Assembly (NCBI GenBank): GCA_965276755.1
Contig: OZ255625.1
Span: 186,001 to 250,000, forward strand
Origin: CAJCIS01 sp965276755
GTDB lineage: Bacteria; Pseudomonadota; Alphaproteobacteria; Acetobacterales; Acetobacteraceae
Direction: 5' to 3'
Length of the DNA stretch: 64,000 nucleotides
Shown one piece after another: positions 8,767-16,695 of this stretch (position 1 is its first letter; every line of letters begins with the position of its first letter). The translations under genes were made by a program, and so were the position numbers. The notes beneath the pieces are model-generated. The model was not told the DNA's origin. It saw nothing but the letters and a program-made list of their open reading frames with translations, and did no database searches.

Positions 8767-9807
8767 TCACAGCCCGCTCCGCCGCACGCCCGGACTCTGC
8801 AGCCGGAAGACATAGGCCACGATCTCGGCCACCGCCTTGAAATGCTCCGCCGGTATCTCGCTCTCGAGTTCCACGCGATAGAGTGCACGCGCCAGCGGCG
8901 GATTTGCAACCATAGGTATGCGGTGGTCCTGCGCAATATCGCGTATTCGCGCAGCGACCTCGTCCATCCCCTTGGCCACCACCCGCGGTGCCGCGCGGGA
9001 ACCCCGCTCGTAAACCAGCGCAATCGCGTAATGAGTGGGGTTGGTCACCACCACCGTCGCACGTGGCACGGCCGCCATCATCCGCCGCTTGCTTCGGCTG
9101 CGCGCAAGCTGGCGCAGGCGCTGCTTGATCTGCGGATTGCCGTCCTGGTCCTTGTGCTCGTCCTTCTGCTCCTGGAGGGACATGCGCAATTTCTTGGCGT
9201 GCTTGTAGCGCACCCAGGCCAAATCGGCCGCGGCAATCAGCACCTGCGCGCCGACCAACGGCATGATCAGCGCGCGCGCCTGCGCATACAGGATGGGCCC
9301 GATGGCAGCTTCCGGCCGCGCCGCCATCCCGGGCAGCGCGGGCAGCAGCGCATGCAGCACGCTCCATAGCGTGGCCGCCATGATCGCCAGCTTGACCATC
9401 GACTTGCCCGTCGCGACCAGCGTCTCGGACGAGAACATGCGCTTGATGCCGCGCCCAGGATTGAGCCGCGACATATCGGGCATCAGCGCGCCCGGGTGCA
9501 GCAGGAACGATGTCTGCAGCAGCGTCACGGCAATGGCCGCGGCACAGGCGCCAAGCGCGCTGGGCAGGGCGGCGCGCAGCAAGCCGGCAGCGGCCGCGTG
9601 CACGTCCAACTGGCTTTGGCGCAGCGAGCGCGCAAACCACGCCAGCGGCCCTTCGCTGCCGGCGTTGAACTGAATGGCGAGCATCGCCAGGCCGCCGGCC
9701 AGCCCGCCCAGCAACGTAACTTCGCGCGAGACGGGGATGTCACCTTCCTCGCGCGCCTTTTGCAGGCGTCGCGCGGAGGGGGCGAGTTCCTTGTCGTCGT
9801 CAGACAT
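8767..9807 (-). CDS. flhB: Flagellar export switch protein FlhB
   Basis: 346 aa. Inner-membrane component of the flagellar type III secretion gate; autocleavage switches substrate specificity from hook to filament. Four membrane helices between about 30 and 210, a charged linker (LQEQKDEHKDQDGNPQIK) and the autocleavage motif NPTH at 256-259. The N-terminus has the usual acidic start and 'SARRLQKAREEGDIPVSRE' signature. Followed by the CckA-like kinase gene; preceded by fliR with a family-C repeat between them. Confidence 0.97.
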   Translation of the reverse strand: MSDDDKELAPSARRLQKAREEGDIPVSREVTLLGGLAGGLAMLAIQFNAGSEGPLAWFARSLRQSQLDVHAAAAGLLRAALPSALGACAAAIAVTLLQTSFLLHPGALMPDMSRLNPGRGIKRMFSSETLVATGKSMVKLAIMAATLWSVLHALLPALPGMAARPEAAIGPILYAQARALIMPLVGAQVLIAAADLAWVRYKHAKKLRMSLQEQKDEHKDQDGNPQIKQRLRQLARSRSKRRMMAAVPRATVVVTNPTHYAIALVYERGSRAAPRVVAKGMDEVAARIRDIAQDHRIPMVANPPLARALYRVELESEIPAEHFKAVAEIVAYVFRLQSPGVRRSGL

Positions 9808-9855
9808 GGAGTTGGCGCCAAGCTGTACGCCGATCGCAACGCGTAACGCAAACTG

Positions 9856-9900
9856 ACAAAAGTTTTTTGCTTCTTTTTTTCAAAAAAGAAGCGCTTCCCT
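9856..9900. repeat. Family-C repeat (T-rich hairpin)
   Basis: Hairpin GCTTCTTTTTT-TC-AAAAAAGAAGC preceded by ACAAAAGTTTTTT. It lies between fliR and flhB; the fliR stop codon (9900-9902) begins at its last base. The stem differs from the other C copies by paired changes. Confidence 0.85.
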
Positions 9901-10667
9901 CAAGGCAGGCGGCCAAAGCCATCTTCGGCTGCCCTCAGCCAAACATGGACAAGCCCGCCGCACAGCAGCGCCAGCAAAAGCACGCCGCCCAGCACCTGCC
10001 CGGGCAATGCCGCGAAATAAATCTGCAATTGCGGCACCAGGCGGGACATCAGGCCTAGCCCCATCTGCCAGACCAGTCCCATGATCATGAACGGCGAGGC
10101 CAGCCGCAGCGCCAGCGCGAAATGCGCGGCAACCGCGCTGACCACCGTATCGATCACGTCGCCGCTGGGCAGAGGGCTGCCCGCCGGCCAGGCCGTATAG
10201 CTGCCGGCCAGCGCCGAAAGCGGCATCATGTAGGCGCCGCTGGCCAGGATGATGACAGGGGCGGCAACGCCGAACAGCCGCCCGATGCCCGCGGTCTGCG
10301 CGCCGAAATTGGCGTCGGGCTGCAGCACGCTGGAAAAGCCGGTGGACAGCGAAATCACCTGTCCCGCCGCGGGCAGCGCCAGCGCAATCAGCCGCGCGAG
10401 CCAGCCGAGAAACCCGCCGGCAAACAGCTCCCCGCACACCATGGCCAACAAGCCGGGAATTGTGCCCGGCGGCTTTGGCAGCAGCGGTACCACCGTGGGC
10501 ACAAGCAGAAAGCTCAGCGCCAGCGCCAGGCCGACGCGCAATCGCACGGGCATGCCTTCCTCGGCGAGCCCGGGCAGCAGCACGATCGCCGCACCTACGC
10601 GGCACAGCACCATCATGAAGTCGAAAGACATCGACAGCAGCGCCTGGCTGAGTGCAGATGGCTCCAT
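9900..10667 (-). CDS. fliR: Flagellar export gate protein FliR
   Basis: 255 aa, six membrane helices across nearly the whole length, family length. Forms the FliP5-Q4-R1 export gate. The segments VLCRVGAAIVLLPG and RVGLALALSFLLVP match the FliR N-terminal third; the C-terminal half contains the conserved 'P.MIMGL' helix. Starts 12 bp after the fliQ stop, in one operon flgB-flgC-fliE-fliQ-fliR-flhB. Confidence 0.95.
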   Translation of the reverse strand: MEPSALSQALLSMSFDFMMVLCRVGAAIVLLPGLAEEGMPVRLRVGLALALSFLLVPTVVPLLPKPPGTIPGLLAMVCGELFAGGFLGWLARLIALALPAAGQVISLSTGFSSVLQPDANFGAQTAGIGRLFGVAAPVIILASGAYMMPLSALAGSYTAWPAGSPLPSGDVIDTVVSAVAAHFALALRLASPFMIMGLVWQMGLGLMSRLVPQLQIYFAALPGQVLGGVLLLALLCGGLVHVWLRAAEDGFGRLP

Positions 10668-10679
10668 GGTGGGGCGCGC

Positions 10680-10952
10680 CTAACTTCCGCCGATCGAAAT
10701 CAGCTTGTCGAAATCGGCACGCATCAGGTCGCCGATCGTGCGCGCCATGAACGGCCCGGCCAAATAGGCCGCACCCAGCGTCGCGCAGAGTTTCGGCAGG
10801 AAGGAGACCGTGCTGTCGCTGATCTGGGTCACCGCCTGGAAAACAGCCACGAAAAGCCCGGTCATCAGCGGCGCAATCAATAGCGGCACGCAAAGTTTTA
10901 ACGTCACGATCATCGCCGCATGCAGTGCCGCGACGGTATCGAGTTCGTGCAT
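10680..10952 (-). CDS. fliQ: Flagellar export gate protein FliQ
   Basis: 90 aa with two membrane helices, the family size. The motif PLLIAPLMTGLFVAVFQAVTQI with the conserved 'G..v...Q..TQI.....S..PK' pattern is diagnostic. Two bp separate it from fliE. Confidence 0.95.
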   Translation of the reverse strand: MHELDTVAALHAAMIVTLKLCVPLLIAPLMTGLFVAVFQAVTQISDSTVSFLPKLCATLGAAYLAGPFMARTIGDLMRADFDKLISIGGS

Positions 10953-10954
10953 GA

Positions 10955-11260
10955 TCAGATCGGCATCTTGATGATGTCCTGATACGCCTGCAGCACGCGG
11001 TCCCGCATCGCCACCGTCGTCTGCAACGCCAATTCGGCCTGCGAAACTGCCGTCACCACCTGCGTCAGGTCGCCATGGCCGGAAATGGCCTGCGCCGCCT
11101 GCGCATCCGCCTGCTTGCCGCTTGAAACCGCACCATCCAGCGCGCGCCCCAGCATGCTCGAAAAACTGTCGCCCCCGTCCGGCGCTGCACCCACAGGGCT
11201 GTTGGCGCCATCGAAACCCGAATAGGCAGCCAGCGCGGAGGCGATGGACGTCGCGCTCAT
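10955..11260 (-). CDS. fliE: Flagellar hook-basal body protein FliE
   Basis: 101 aa. MS-ring/rod junction protein. The C-terminal half carries the FliE signature: DLTQVVTAVSQAELALQT followed by AMRDRVLQAYQDIIKMPI, ending exactly at the family's 'I.kMpI'. Start overlaps flgC stop in ATGA. Confidence 0.95.
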   Translation of the reverse strand: MSATSIASALAAYSGFDGANSPVGAAPDGGDSFSSMLGRALDGAVSSGKQADAQAAQAISGHGDLTQVVTAVSQAELALQTTVAMRDRVLQAYQDIIKMPI

Positions 11261-11664
11261 TTCAGCAAATCGATCACGCGCGAGAGCATGCTGCGCGAGG
11301 TCTGCATGACATTGAGGTTGGCGCTGTAGGATCGTTCGGCCTCGCGCATGTCCATCATCTCCACGAAGCTGTTGACGTTGGGCGTGCGCACATAACCCTG
11401 CTTGTCTGCCGCAGGACTGGATGGATCGTATTTTTGCGGAAACGGTGTCTGGTCGGCCACCACAGCTTTGACGCGCACGCTCTCTGCTCCCAGGCTGCGG
11501 TCCAGCACGTTCTGAAACTCGACCATGCGGCGGCGGTAAGGCGCAGCACCGGGGCTCGATCCCGTGCTGTCCTCATTGGCCAAATTCTCGGCGATGACGC
11601 GCAGCCGTTCGGTCTGCGCGTCCATGCCACGGGCGGAAATCGTCAGCGCCTGAGTGAGGTCCAT
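11257..11664 (-). CDS. flgC: Proximal rod protein FlgC
   Basis: 135 aa. Rod subunit exported by the flagellar type III system, no signal peptide. N-terminal 'ISARGMDAQTERLRVIAENLANEDST' rod signature, then GYVRTPNVNSFVEMMDM and a C-terminal heptad helix (SRSMLSRVIDLLK). ATG 11664 is chosen over a longer upstream frame because it gives the conserved start MDLTQAL. Confidence 0.95.
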   Translation of the reverse strand: MDLTQALTISARGMDAQTERLRVIAENLANEDSTGSSPGAAPYRRRMVEFQNVLDRSLGAESVRVKAVVADQTPFPQKYDPSSPAADKQGYVRTPNVNSFVEMMDMREAERSYSANLNVMQTSRSMLSRVIDLLK

Positions 11665-11669
11665 GGCTG

Positions 11670-12083
11670 CTAGCTGCCGTGGCCAAGCGCGGTCAAATAC
11701 ATGCCCATTGTGGTCTTCCACAAATTGCTGACCATGTTGGCCGAGGTCTCGTCATCGGCCACCTTCGTCAGCTCCCCTTCCACGCTGACCGAATTGCCAT
11801 CCGGCGCGCGCGCAGATGCCGGCTCCAGGATCTGCGACGCGCCTTCGAACACGCCGCCAAGATGCGCCGGATCGGTGCGCGCCGGCGTCATGGTCCCGCC
11901 CTGCAGCAGTTTCTCGAACGGCGAGAGATCACGCGGGTGGTAATCGGGCGTATTGGCATTGGCGATATTCTGCGCCAGCACCCGTTGGCGCTGATCGATA
12001 TAGTCGAGCCGCTTTGACGCAATGGCGAAAAAATCCGCCCCGTCCCCGCCCTTCGCACTAAAGCCATTTGAGTCCGAGATCAT
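11670..12083 (-). CDS. flgB: Proximal rod protein FlgB
   Basis: 137 aa. First gene of the minus-strand flagellar operon. It contains the rod motif RQRVLAQNIANANTPDY and the C-terminal 'NLWKTTMGMYLTALG' helix. The ATG at 12083 gives the family length. The 90-bp region upstream is shared with the divergent fliO-fliP transcript. Confidence 0.93.
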   Translation of the reverse strand: MISDSNGFSAKGGDGADFFAIASKRLDYIDQRQRVLAQNIANANTPDYHPRDLSPFEKLLQGGTMTPARTDPAHLGGVFEGASQILEPASARAPDGNSVSVEGELTKVADDETSANMVSNLWKTTMGMYLTALGHGS

Positions 12084-12174
12084 CGCCACCCTCGATCGCT
12101 GCACGCACCTTGCGGCAACGTCGCTAACAATCTCTAAATCCAACGCTACTCACATCCTTAACCCGACCCGCCGC
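12084..12174. promoter_or_regulatory. Divergent flagellar promoter region, weak CtrA-like half sites
   Basis: Only 91 bp between flgB and the divergent gene. CTAA (12124-12127), 7 bp, TAAA (12135-12138) matches the CtrA box TTAA-N7-TTAA with one mismatch per half. CtrA control of flagellar class II genes is well established in alphaproteobacteria and a CckA-like gene is nearby, but the match is weak. Confidence 0.3.
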
Positions 12175-12552
12175 ATGCTGCCCGCCATGGCAACGGCCAC
12201 ACCACGCGAGGGTCTGGCCCCCGCACCCAACCTGCACCCTTCGCACCAGGCGGCGGGCTGGCATCCCGACGCCGCCTGTCAGCGTCTGCTCACGCTCGCC
12301 GAACGTCTGGGCCGCACGATCGCCGTCGCCCGCGGCCTGATCGCGGCCGCGCGGACCGTCGATCTCGCCGGCCTGGAGGATGGGGTGGGCCTGCTCTGCG
12401 CTAAGGCGCTGGACCTGGAGCGCGAAGACGCCCGCCGGCTGCTGCCGGCGCTGCTGGAACTGCGCGCGCAGATCGATGGCCTGAGCGTGACCATCACCTG
12501 CCAGCACTCCCAACCCGTCGCACCAGCGGCTACGCGCCGAGGCGCCCATTGA
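12175..12552 (+). CDS. Unknown small protein encoded ahead of fliO-fliP
   Basis: 125 aa from ATG 12175 (121 aa from ATG 12187). Not recognised. Mostly helical, soluble, no signal peptide or membrane segment: residues about 30-105 form amphipathic helices (LLTLAERLGRTIAVARGLIAA, LLPALLELRAQIDGL). The stop overlaps the fliO start by 4 bp, so it is probably translated with fliO and fliP. Position suggests a flagellar assembly or chaperone-like role, but nothing in the sequence proves it. Confidence 0.65.
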   Translation: MLPAMATATPREGLAPAPNLHPSHQAAGWHPDAACQRLLTLAERLGRTIAVARGLIAAARTVDLAGLEDGVGLLCAKALDLEREDARRLLPALLELRAQIDGLSVTITCQHSQPVAPAATRRGAH

Positions 12553-12812
12553 GCCTGTTTGCCGCCGCGCAGGCCGGTGCGGCCCTGTGCGTGGTTCTGG
12601 CCCTGGTCCTGCTCACCGGATTTCTCGCCCGCCGCGCCTGGCCGGGCGCGCGTCCGCCCCCCGAGGCAAACGCTTTGCGCCTGCGCGCCACCCTGGCACT
12701 CGACGCTCGGCGCCGGGTGCACCTGATCGATGCGCCCGGCGCCGCCATGCTTGTGCTCACCGGCGGCGCCACCGACGTCATGCTCGCTCTGCCGCCAGAC
12801 CGCGGCGCATGA
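12549..12812 (+). CDS. fliO: FliO-like flagellar assembly protein
   Basis: 87 aa with TTG start overlapping the preceding stop. One N-terminal membrane helix (about 8-27), then a basic stretch and a small beta-rich cytoplasmic domain (LRLRATLALDARRRVHLIDA ... MLVLTGG), the FliO layout. FliO helps assemble FliP. The identification rests on architecture and position directly before fliP rather than strong motifs. Confidence 0.8.
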   Translation: MSLFAAAQAGAALCVVLALVLLTGFLARRAWPGARPPPEANALRLRATLALDARRRVHLIDAPGAAMLVLTGGATDVMLALPPDRGA

Positions 12813-13582
12813 GCCGGCGCGGATGGGTGATCTGCGCGCTCGCAGCCCTCGCGCTGCTGCCGCTGCTCGCCCCCCTGGCGCACGCGCAATCCTTCAGCGT
12901 CGATCTCGGCCAGACCGGTGCGCATGCCGCCCCCGGCGTTCCCACAACCACGGGCACCACCGGGCGGCTGGTGCAGATTACCGCGCTGTTCACGGTGCTC
13001 TCGCTGGCGCCCAGCCTGCTGGTCATGGTCACGGGCTTTACGCGCATCGTCGTCGTGCTGTCCCTGTTGCGCGGGGCGCTCGGCGCACAGGGCACACCGC
13101 CCAACGTGGTGGTGATCGGCTTTGCCCTGTTCCTGACCTTCTTCGTCATGCAGCCGACGCTGGAACGCGCCTGGACCGAGGGCGTGCAGCCCATGATGGA
13201 TGGCCGCCTGCCCGAGATCGAGGCGCTGACCCGCGCCGCCGAGCCCTTCCGCGGTTTCATGGCCGCCAACGCCAAGCCTGCCGACCTCGCCTCGTTCGAG
13301 GAAATGGCCCACCTGGCCCCCGCACCCGGCCCGGCGCCTTGGCGCGCGCTGATTCCGGCCTTCATGGTTGGCGAGCTGCGCCGCGCCTTCGAGATGGGCT
13401 TTCTGCTCTATCTGCCCTTCACGATCATCGACCTGGTCGTATCCAGCGTGCTGATGTCGTTGGGCATGATGATGCTGCCGCCGAACGGCGTGTCGCTGCC
13501 ATTCAAGCTGATCTTTTTTGTCATGGTCGATGGGTGGCGGATGGTTGCCGGCAGCCTGACGCAGAGTTTTATGGGCGGGTGA
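12809..13582 (+). CDS. fliP: Flagellar export gate protein FliP
   Basis: 257 aa with a cleavable signal peptide (ending AHAQ, about residue 26), normal for FliP. Export-gate signature segments: TRIVVVLSLLRGALGAQGTPP, LFLTFFVM, and the C-terminal AFEMGFLLYLPFTIIDLVVSSVLMSLGMMMLPP, including the methionine-rich gasket. ATG overlaps the fliO stop. Followed by a cluster of family-B repeats. Confidence 0.97.
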   Translation: MSRRGWVICALAALALLPLLAPLAHAQSFSVDLGQTGAHAAPGVPTTTGTTGRLVQITALFTVLSLAPSLLVMVTGFTRIVVVLSLLRGALGAQGTPPNVVVIGFALFLTFFVMQPTLERAWTEGVQPMMDGRLPEIEALTRAAEPFRGFMAANAKPADLASFEEMAHLAPAPGPAPWRALIPAFMVGELRRAFEMGFLLYLPFTIIDLVVSSVLMSLGMMMLPPNGVSLPFKLIFFVMVDGWRMVAGSLTQSFMGG

Positions 13583-13585
13583 AGG

Positions 13586-13830
13586 GCAGGAAAAGACCTG
13601 GGGGGGATGTGCCATCCCTCCCAGGGCAATCGAGTGAAGGAAAAGAATTTGGGGGGAATGTGCCATTCCCCCCAAACCCCCCGTCATTTTGTTGAGACGT
13701 GGCTGAAAAATCGACGGGGGGTCTGGGGGGGATGGCACATCTCCCCCAGCCTTCTTCTGGCTGTACTTCATCCTTCTCGCTTCGCTCGATTGCCCTGCCA
13801 TCCCCCCCAGACCTCCCGTCTTCGGTTTAG
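13586..13830. repeat. Composite family-B repeat cluster
   Basis: About 245 bp non-coding between fliP and the next gene, built from at least four B units: a partial at 13596-13622, a reverse unit at 13646-13686 (core AATG/CATT), a forward unit at 13716-13752 (core GATG/CATC form) and a partial at 13798-13822. An outer inverted repeat (AGGGCAATCGAGTGAAG against CTTCGCTCGATTGCCCT) surrounds the inner copies, giving a nested palindrome. Confidence 0.8.
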
Positions 13831-13889
13831 GCGTTGCGCATCCTGCGGCGCGCCCGCGCGTTGCTGGGGCTAAGCCAGGGAGCACCGCC

Positions 13890-14165
13890 ATGCCAAATGC
13901 CGAGACGGCCATCCAGAAGGATATGGAGCAGCAGGATACGGGCAATCACAAGGCGCCCGGCGCAATCGACGAAAAGGGCGCCGACCGTTTCGGCGGCACG
14001 CGCACCGGTGCCGATAACGTGGAAAAGGACGCGCCCGTCACCAACATCGAAAAGGCGACCGACGTGAACCGCGTCGCCGGCCTGGAAGAAAACCTCGATG
14101 AGTCGCTTTCCGTCAACGGCCCCGCCGAACGCGCGCCCGAGCGCGACGAACGCGGCATGATCTAA
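13890..14165 (+). CDS. Small hydrophilic protein of unknown function
   Basis: 91 aa, highly charged, no membrane segment, no cysteine, low complexity in Asp/Glu/Asn/Gly (GADNVEKDAPVTNIEKATD). Such sequences are typical of disordered stress or hydrophilin-like proteins. Not recognised. It is boxed in by family-B repeats on both sides. Confidence 0.6.
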   Translation: MPNAETAIQKDMEQQDTGNHKAPGAIDEKGADRFGGTRTGADNVEKDAPVTNIEKATDVNRVAGLEENLDESLSVNGPAERAPERDERGMI

Positions 14166-14170
14166 AATTC

Positions 14171-14210
14171 GACGGGGGGTCTGGGGGGGACGGCACGTCC
14201 CACCCAGTTC
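14171..14210. repeat. Family-B repeat, single copy with paired substitutions
   Basis: Core GGGGACG-GCA-CGTCCC: relative to GATG/CATC the A-T pair has become G-C in both arms. It ends 8 bp before the start codon of the UDG-family gene. Confidence 0.85.
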
Positions 14211-14218
14211 TTTTGCTT

Positions 14219-14806
14219 ATGGTTGACTCGCTTGACGGCCTTTTGGCCGAAATCCGCGCGTGCCAGGTCTGCCGCGCGCATTTGCCCCTAGGCCCACGTC
14301 CCGGACTGCACATTTCCGCCACCGCGCGCCTGCTGATCGCCAGCCAGGCCCCCGGCACCAAGGTGCACCACGCAGGCATCAGCTTTTGGGATAACAGCGG
14401 CGAGCGATTGCGGGGCTGGCTCGGCATGGACAAGACGCTGTTCTATGACGAGCGTCAGGTTGCCATCCTCCCTGCGGGAATGTGCTATCCTGGCCGCTTA
14501 CCGAATGGCGGCGACGCTCCGCCGCGCCCGGAATGCGCGCCGTTATGGCGCGCGAGAATCATGAGCGTAATGCCGGAGCTGCGGCTGAGCCTTCTGATCG
14601 GCGGTTACGCACAGGCGCTCGTTCTGGGGCCCGGACGCGTGGGCGATCGCGTGGCCGATTTTCGCGCCTACCTGCCGCGGCATTTTCCGCTTCCCCATCC
14701 GTCCTGGCGGACCGGTGCTTGGGAGCGGGCGAACCCATGGTTCGGCGAGGAGGTCTTGCCGGCGCTTCGCGAGGAGGTGGCGCGGGCGTTGGGGACAAGT
14801 CCCTAG
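14219..14806 (+). CDS. Uracil-DNA glycosylase superfamily protein, Fe-S type
   Basis: 195 aa. UDG-fold protein of the family whose members start '.C..C...LPLGPRP'. Visible here: ACQVCRAHLPLGPRPG, a degenerate glycosylase motif SQAPGTKVHHAG (normally GQAPG), FWDNSGERLRGWLGMD, AILPAGMCYPG and PRPECAPLW. The four cysteines (two early, one in MCYPG, one in PECAP) suggest a [4Fe-4S] cluster as in UDG families 4/5. Activity on uracil is not proven for this branch. The last codons (ALGTSP) and the following bases form a degenerate family-A hairpin. Confidence 0.82.
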   Translation: MVDSLDGLLAEIRACQVCRAHLPLGPRPGLHISATARLLIASQAPGTKVHHAGISFWDNSGERLRGWLGMDKTLFYDERQVAILPAGMCYPGRLPNGGDAPPRPECAPLWRARIMSVMPELRLSLLIGGYAQALVLGPGRVGDRVADFRAYLPRHFPLPHPSWRTGAWERANPWFGEEVLPALREEVARALGTSP

Positions 14807-14815
14807 CCCTGGGCT
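14789..14815. repeat. Degenerate family-A repeat over a stop codon
   Basis: TTGGGGACAAGTCCCTAGCCCTGGG shares the GGGGAC...GTCCC hairpin and CCCTGG segment of family A. The stop codon of the UDG-family gene lies inside it. Confidence 0.5.
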
Positions 14816-14852
14816 AATCGAGTGCAGCGAAAACGCCAAACAGGGGTGGAGA

Positions 14853-14975
14853 AAAGGCCGGGGGAGATGTGCCATCCCCCCCAGACCCCCCGTCGATTGT
14901 TGGACCTCGCCTAAATAAATGACGGGGGTTTGGGGAGGCTGACGTATACGTCAGCCTCATTTCCCCCAAAATTCT
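14853..14975. repeat. Family-B repeat, inverted pair
   Basis: Reverse unit at 14856-14894 with the canonical core, 25-bp spacer, then a diverged forward unit at 14920-14975 whose core is AGGCTGACG-TATA-CGTCAGCCT, a different stem sequence that still pairs perfectly. It lies between the UDG-family gene and the radC stop. Confidence 0.85.
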
Positions 14976-14977
14976 TT

Positions 14978-15787
14978 TTATTCGATCTCCAACAGCCCAG
15001 CCTCGCGAAACCCGAAGCAACGCCCATTGCCAATAATCACATGGTCTAGCACCGGAATGGAAAAGCATCCGAGGGCTGCACGCACCTGCTCGGTCATTTC
15101 GATATCAGCGCCGGACGGCGTCGGGTCGCCGCTCGGATGATTGTGCACAAGGATCACGCCGGAAGCTGCCATCTCCAGCGCGCGCCTGGCCACCTCGCGC
15201 GGATACACCGGCGTATGGTTCACCGTGCCGCGCGCCTGCGCTTCGTCAGCGAGCAACCGCCCGGCATCATCGAGGAACAGGATGCGGAACTGCTCGATTT
15301 TTTCGCGCGCCATAATTGATGTCAGATAGGCTTGCACCGCCGGCCATCGGTTCAATACCGGCTTGGAAGCCGCACCCGCACGCAGCAGCCGCTGCGCCGC
15401 CTCCTGCACAAGCTTGATGGCGGCGACACTATGTTTGCCCAAGCCCGTGATGGTGTACAGATCGCGTGGCGAGGCAGCCAACACGCCGGCGAAACTCCCG
15501 AACCGCGCAACTGCCGCACGCGCCAGCGCCTCTGGATCGTCCGACAACGTGGCCAGGCGCAGCAGCCGCGCCAGCAACGCCGCATCGTCTGGCAGGGCGC
15601 GCCCCTCCGCCGCGCGCGAAACGGCACGTGGCCGTTCGACCAACGTCACGCCGGAAGGTGGCAGCCGCCGCAACGCCGCCGGCGCCTCGGCCATGCCCGG
15701 CGCAGCCCGGCTTTCCTGCGCCGGGGCGCCGCCCCCAACGCCGAGCCAGCCCGTGACCAGGGAGTTGATCAACCCGCCCATACACAT
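14978..15787 (-). CDS. radC: RadC family JAMM/MPN protein
   Basis: 269 aa. Helix-hairpin-helix region (ALARAAVARFGSFAGVLAASPRDLYTITGLG) then the MPN domain with an intact JAMM zinc site, HNHPSGDPTPSGAD, and a C-terminal VLDHVIIGNG. RadC proteins are presumed metal-dependent enzymes; the historical DNA-repair role is doubtful. The N-terminus from 15787 has about 45 extra residues; a start at 15694 (MAEAPAALRR) is possible. Divergent from a second RadC-like gene with only 39 bp between the chosen starts. Confidence 0.9.
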   Translation of the reverse strand: MCMGGLINSLVTGWLGVGGGAPAQESRAAPGMAEAPAALRRLPPSGVTLVERPRAVSRAAEGRALPDDAALLARLLRLATLSDDPEALARAAVARFGSFAGVLAASPRDLYTITGLGKHSVAAIKLVQEAAQRLLRAGAASKPVLNRWPAVQAYLTSIMAREKIEQFRILFLDDAGRLLADEAQARGTVNHTPVYPREVARRALEMAASGVILVHNHPSGDPTPSGADIEMTEQVRAALGCFSIPVLDHVIIGNGRCFGFREAGLLEIE

Positions 15788-15826
15788 TCAGGTAGCATTG
15801 CCTCATGTAATAATCTACTGGGGGTT

Positions 15827-16579
15827 ATGACCTCGGGTTTCGCCGACGCGGCCGGATGGAGCGGCTTTGCGCCCGCCGAACCCGCTTGCACGCCAGCTTC
15901 TCAATCAACCTCTGCACCGTCGGCACCGATGCCGGCCAGCCAGGCCTTCAAGAGCACCGGCCCGCACGGACACCGCGGCCGGATGCGCGACCGCCTGCTC
16001 GATCGTGGCGCCGCAGCGCTGGCCGACTACGAAATCCTGGAGATGCTGCTGTTCCTTGGCATCCGCTACCGCGACACCAAGCCGCTCGCCAAGGCCACCA
16101 TCAACCATTTCGGCTCGCTGGCGGCCGTCCTTTGCGCGCCCAAGGCCATATTGCGCGACACCCCCGGCTTGACCGGCGAGTGCGCCGAAGCCGTCGCCCT
16201 GGTGCGCCATGCCGCGCGCTGCCTGGCGGCCGCCGAACCGCGCAAGGCCCAGGTGATCGCCGACCCGGCAAGCCTGCGCGCCTATCTCGCCTCCACCGCC
16301 CCCGCCGCGCTACGCATCCTTTATCTGGACAGCAAGAACCGTTTGCTCGCCGACGAGGCGGCCGATGTACCGGCGGTCATGCCTGCCGCCATTCTGCGCC
16401 GCGCGCTGGAATTGCATTGCGTTTCGTTATTGCTGGCAGCCTGGCGCGATGACACGGGTTGCACGCGGGCCGATCGCGACGGCCTGCGGCAATTGCGCAG
16501 CGCGGGTGCGGCCGTGTCGGTCGGCGTGCATGATTTCGTGCTGGTGACGAAGGGGGAGTTGGTTAGCGTGGATCTATGA
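15827..16579 (+). CDS. RadC paralogue with lost JAMM metal site
   Basis: 250 aa. The N-terminal half is a textbook RadC UPF0758 start (GHRGRMRDRLLDRGAAALADYEILE, then LAKATINHFGSLAAVL). The C-terminal MPN fold is recognisable (LRILYLDSKNRLLADEA ... VGVHDFVLVTKGELVS), but the zinc/catalytic motif HNHPSGDPTPSGAD is replaced by AAWRDDTGCTRAD, so both histidines and the Ser are gone. It is probably an inactive scaffold or regulator, perhaps of the divergent active RadC. ATG 15827 follows GGGGG closely; an internal Met at PMPASQAF is an alternative. Confidence 0.85.
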   Translation: MTSGFADAAGWSGFAPAEPACTPASQSTSAPSAPMPASQAFKSTGPHGHRGRMRDRLLDRGAAALADYEILEMLLFLGIRYRDTKPLAKATINHFGSLAAVLCAPKAILRDTPGLTGECAEAVALVRHAARCLAAAEPRKAQVIADPASLRAYLASTAPAALRILYLDSKNRLLADEAADVPAVMPAAILRRALELHCVSLLLAAWRDDTGCTRADRDGLRQLRSAGAAVSVGVHDFVLVTKGELVSVDL

Positions 16580-16581
16580 GA

Positions 16582-16691
16582 AAAAGGCTGGGGGAGATGT
16601 GCCATCCCCCCCAAGACCCCCCGTCATTATGTAAGACGAGGCCCTAAAACCGACGGGGAATCTGGGGGGATGGCACATCCCTCCCAGTTCT
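16582..16691. repeat. Family-B repeat, inverted pair
   Basis: Reverse unit (about 16584-16624) and forward unit (16651-16690) separated by about 26 bp, between convergent genes. Both cores are GATG/CATC or its complement. A bidirectional terminator function would fit. Confidence 0.88.
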
Positions 16692-16695
16692 TACT

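Noticed and set aside
13607..13873. Open frames within the B-repeat cluster
   Set aside because: They consist of translated repeat (GGMCHSPQTPRH-like) and have no independent coding signal.
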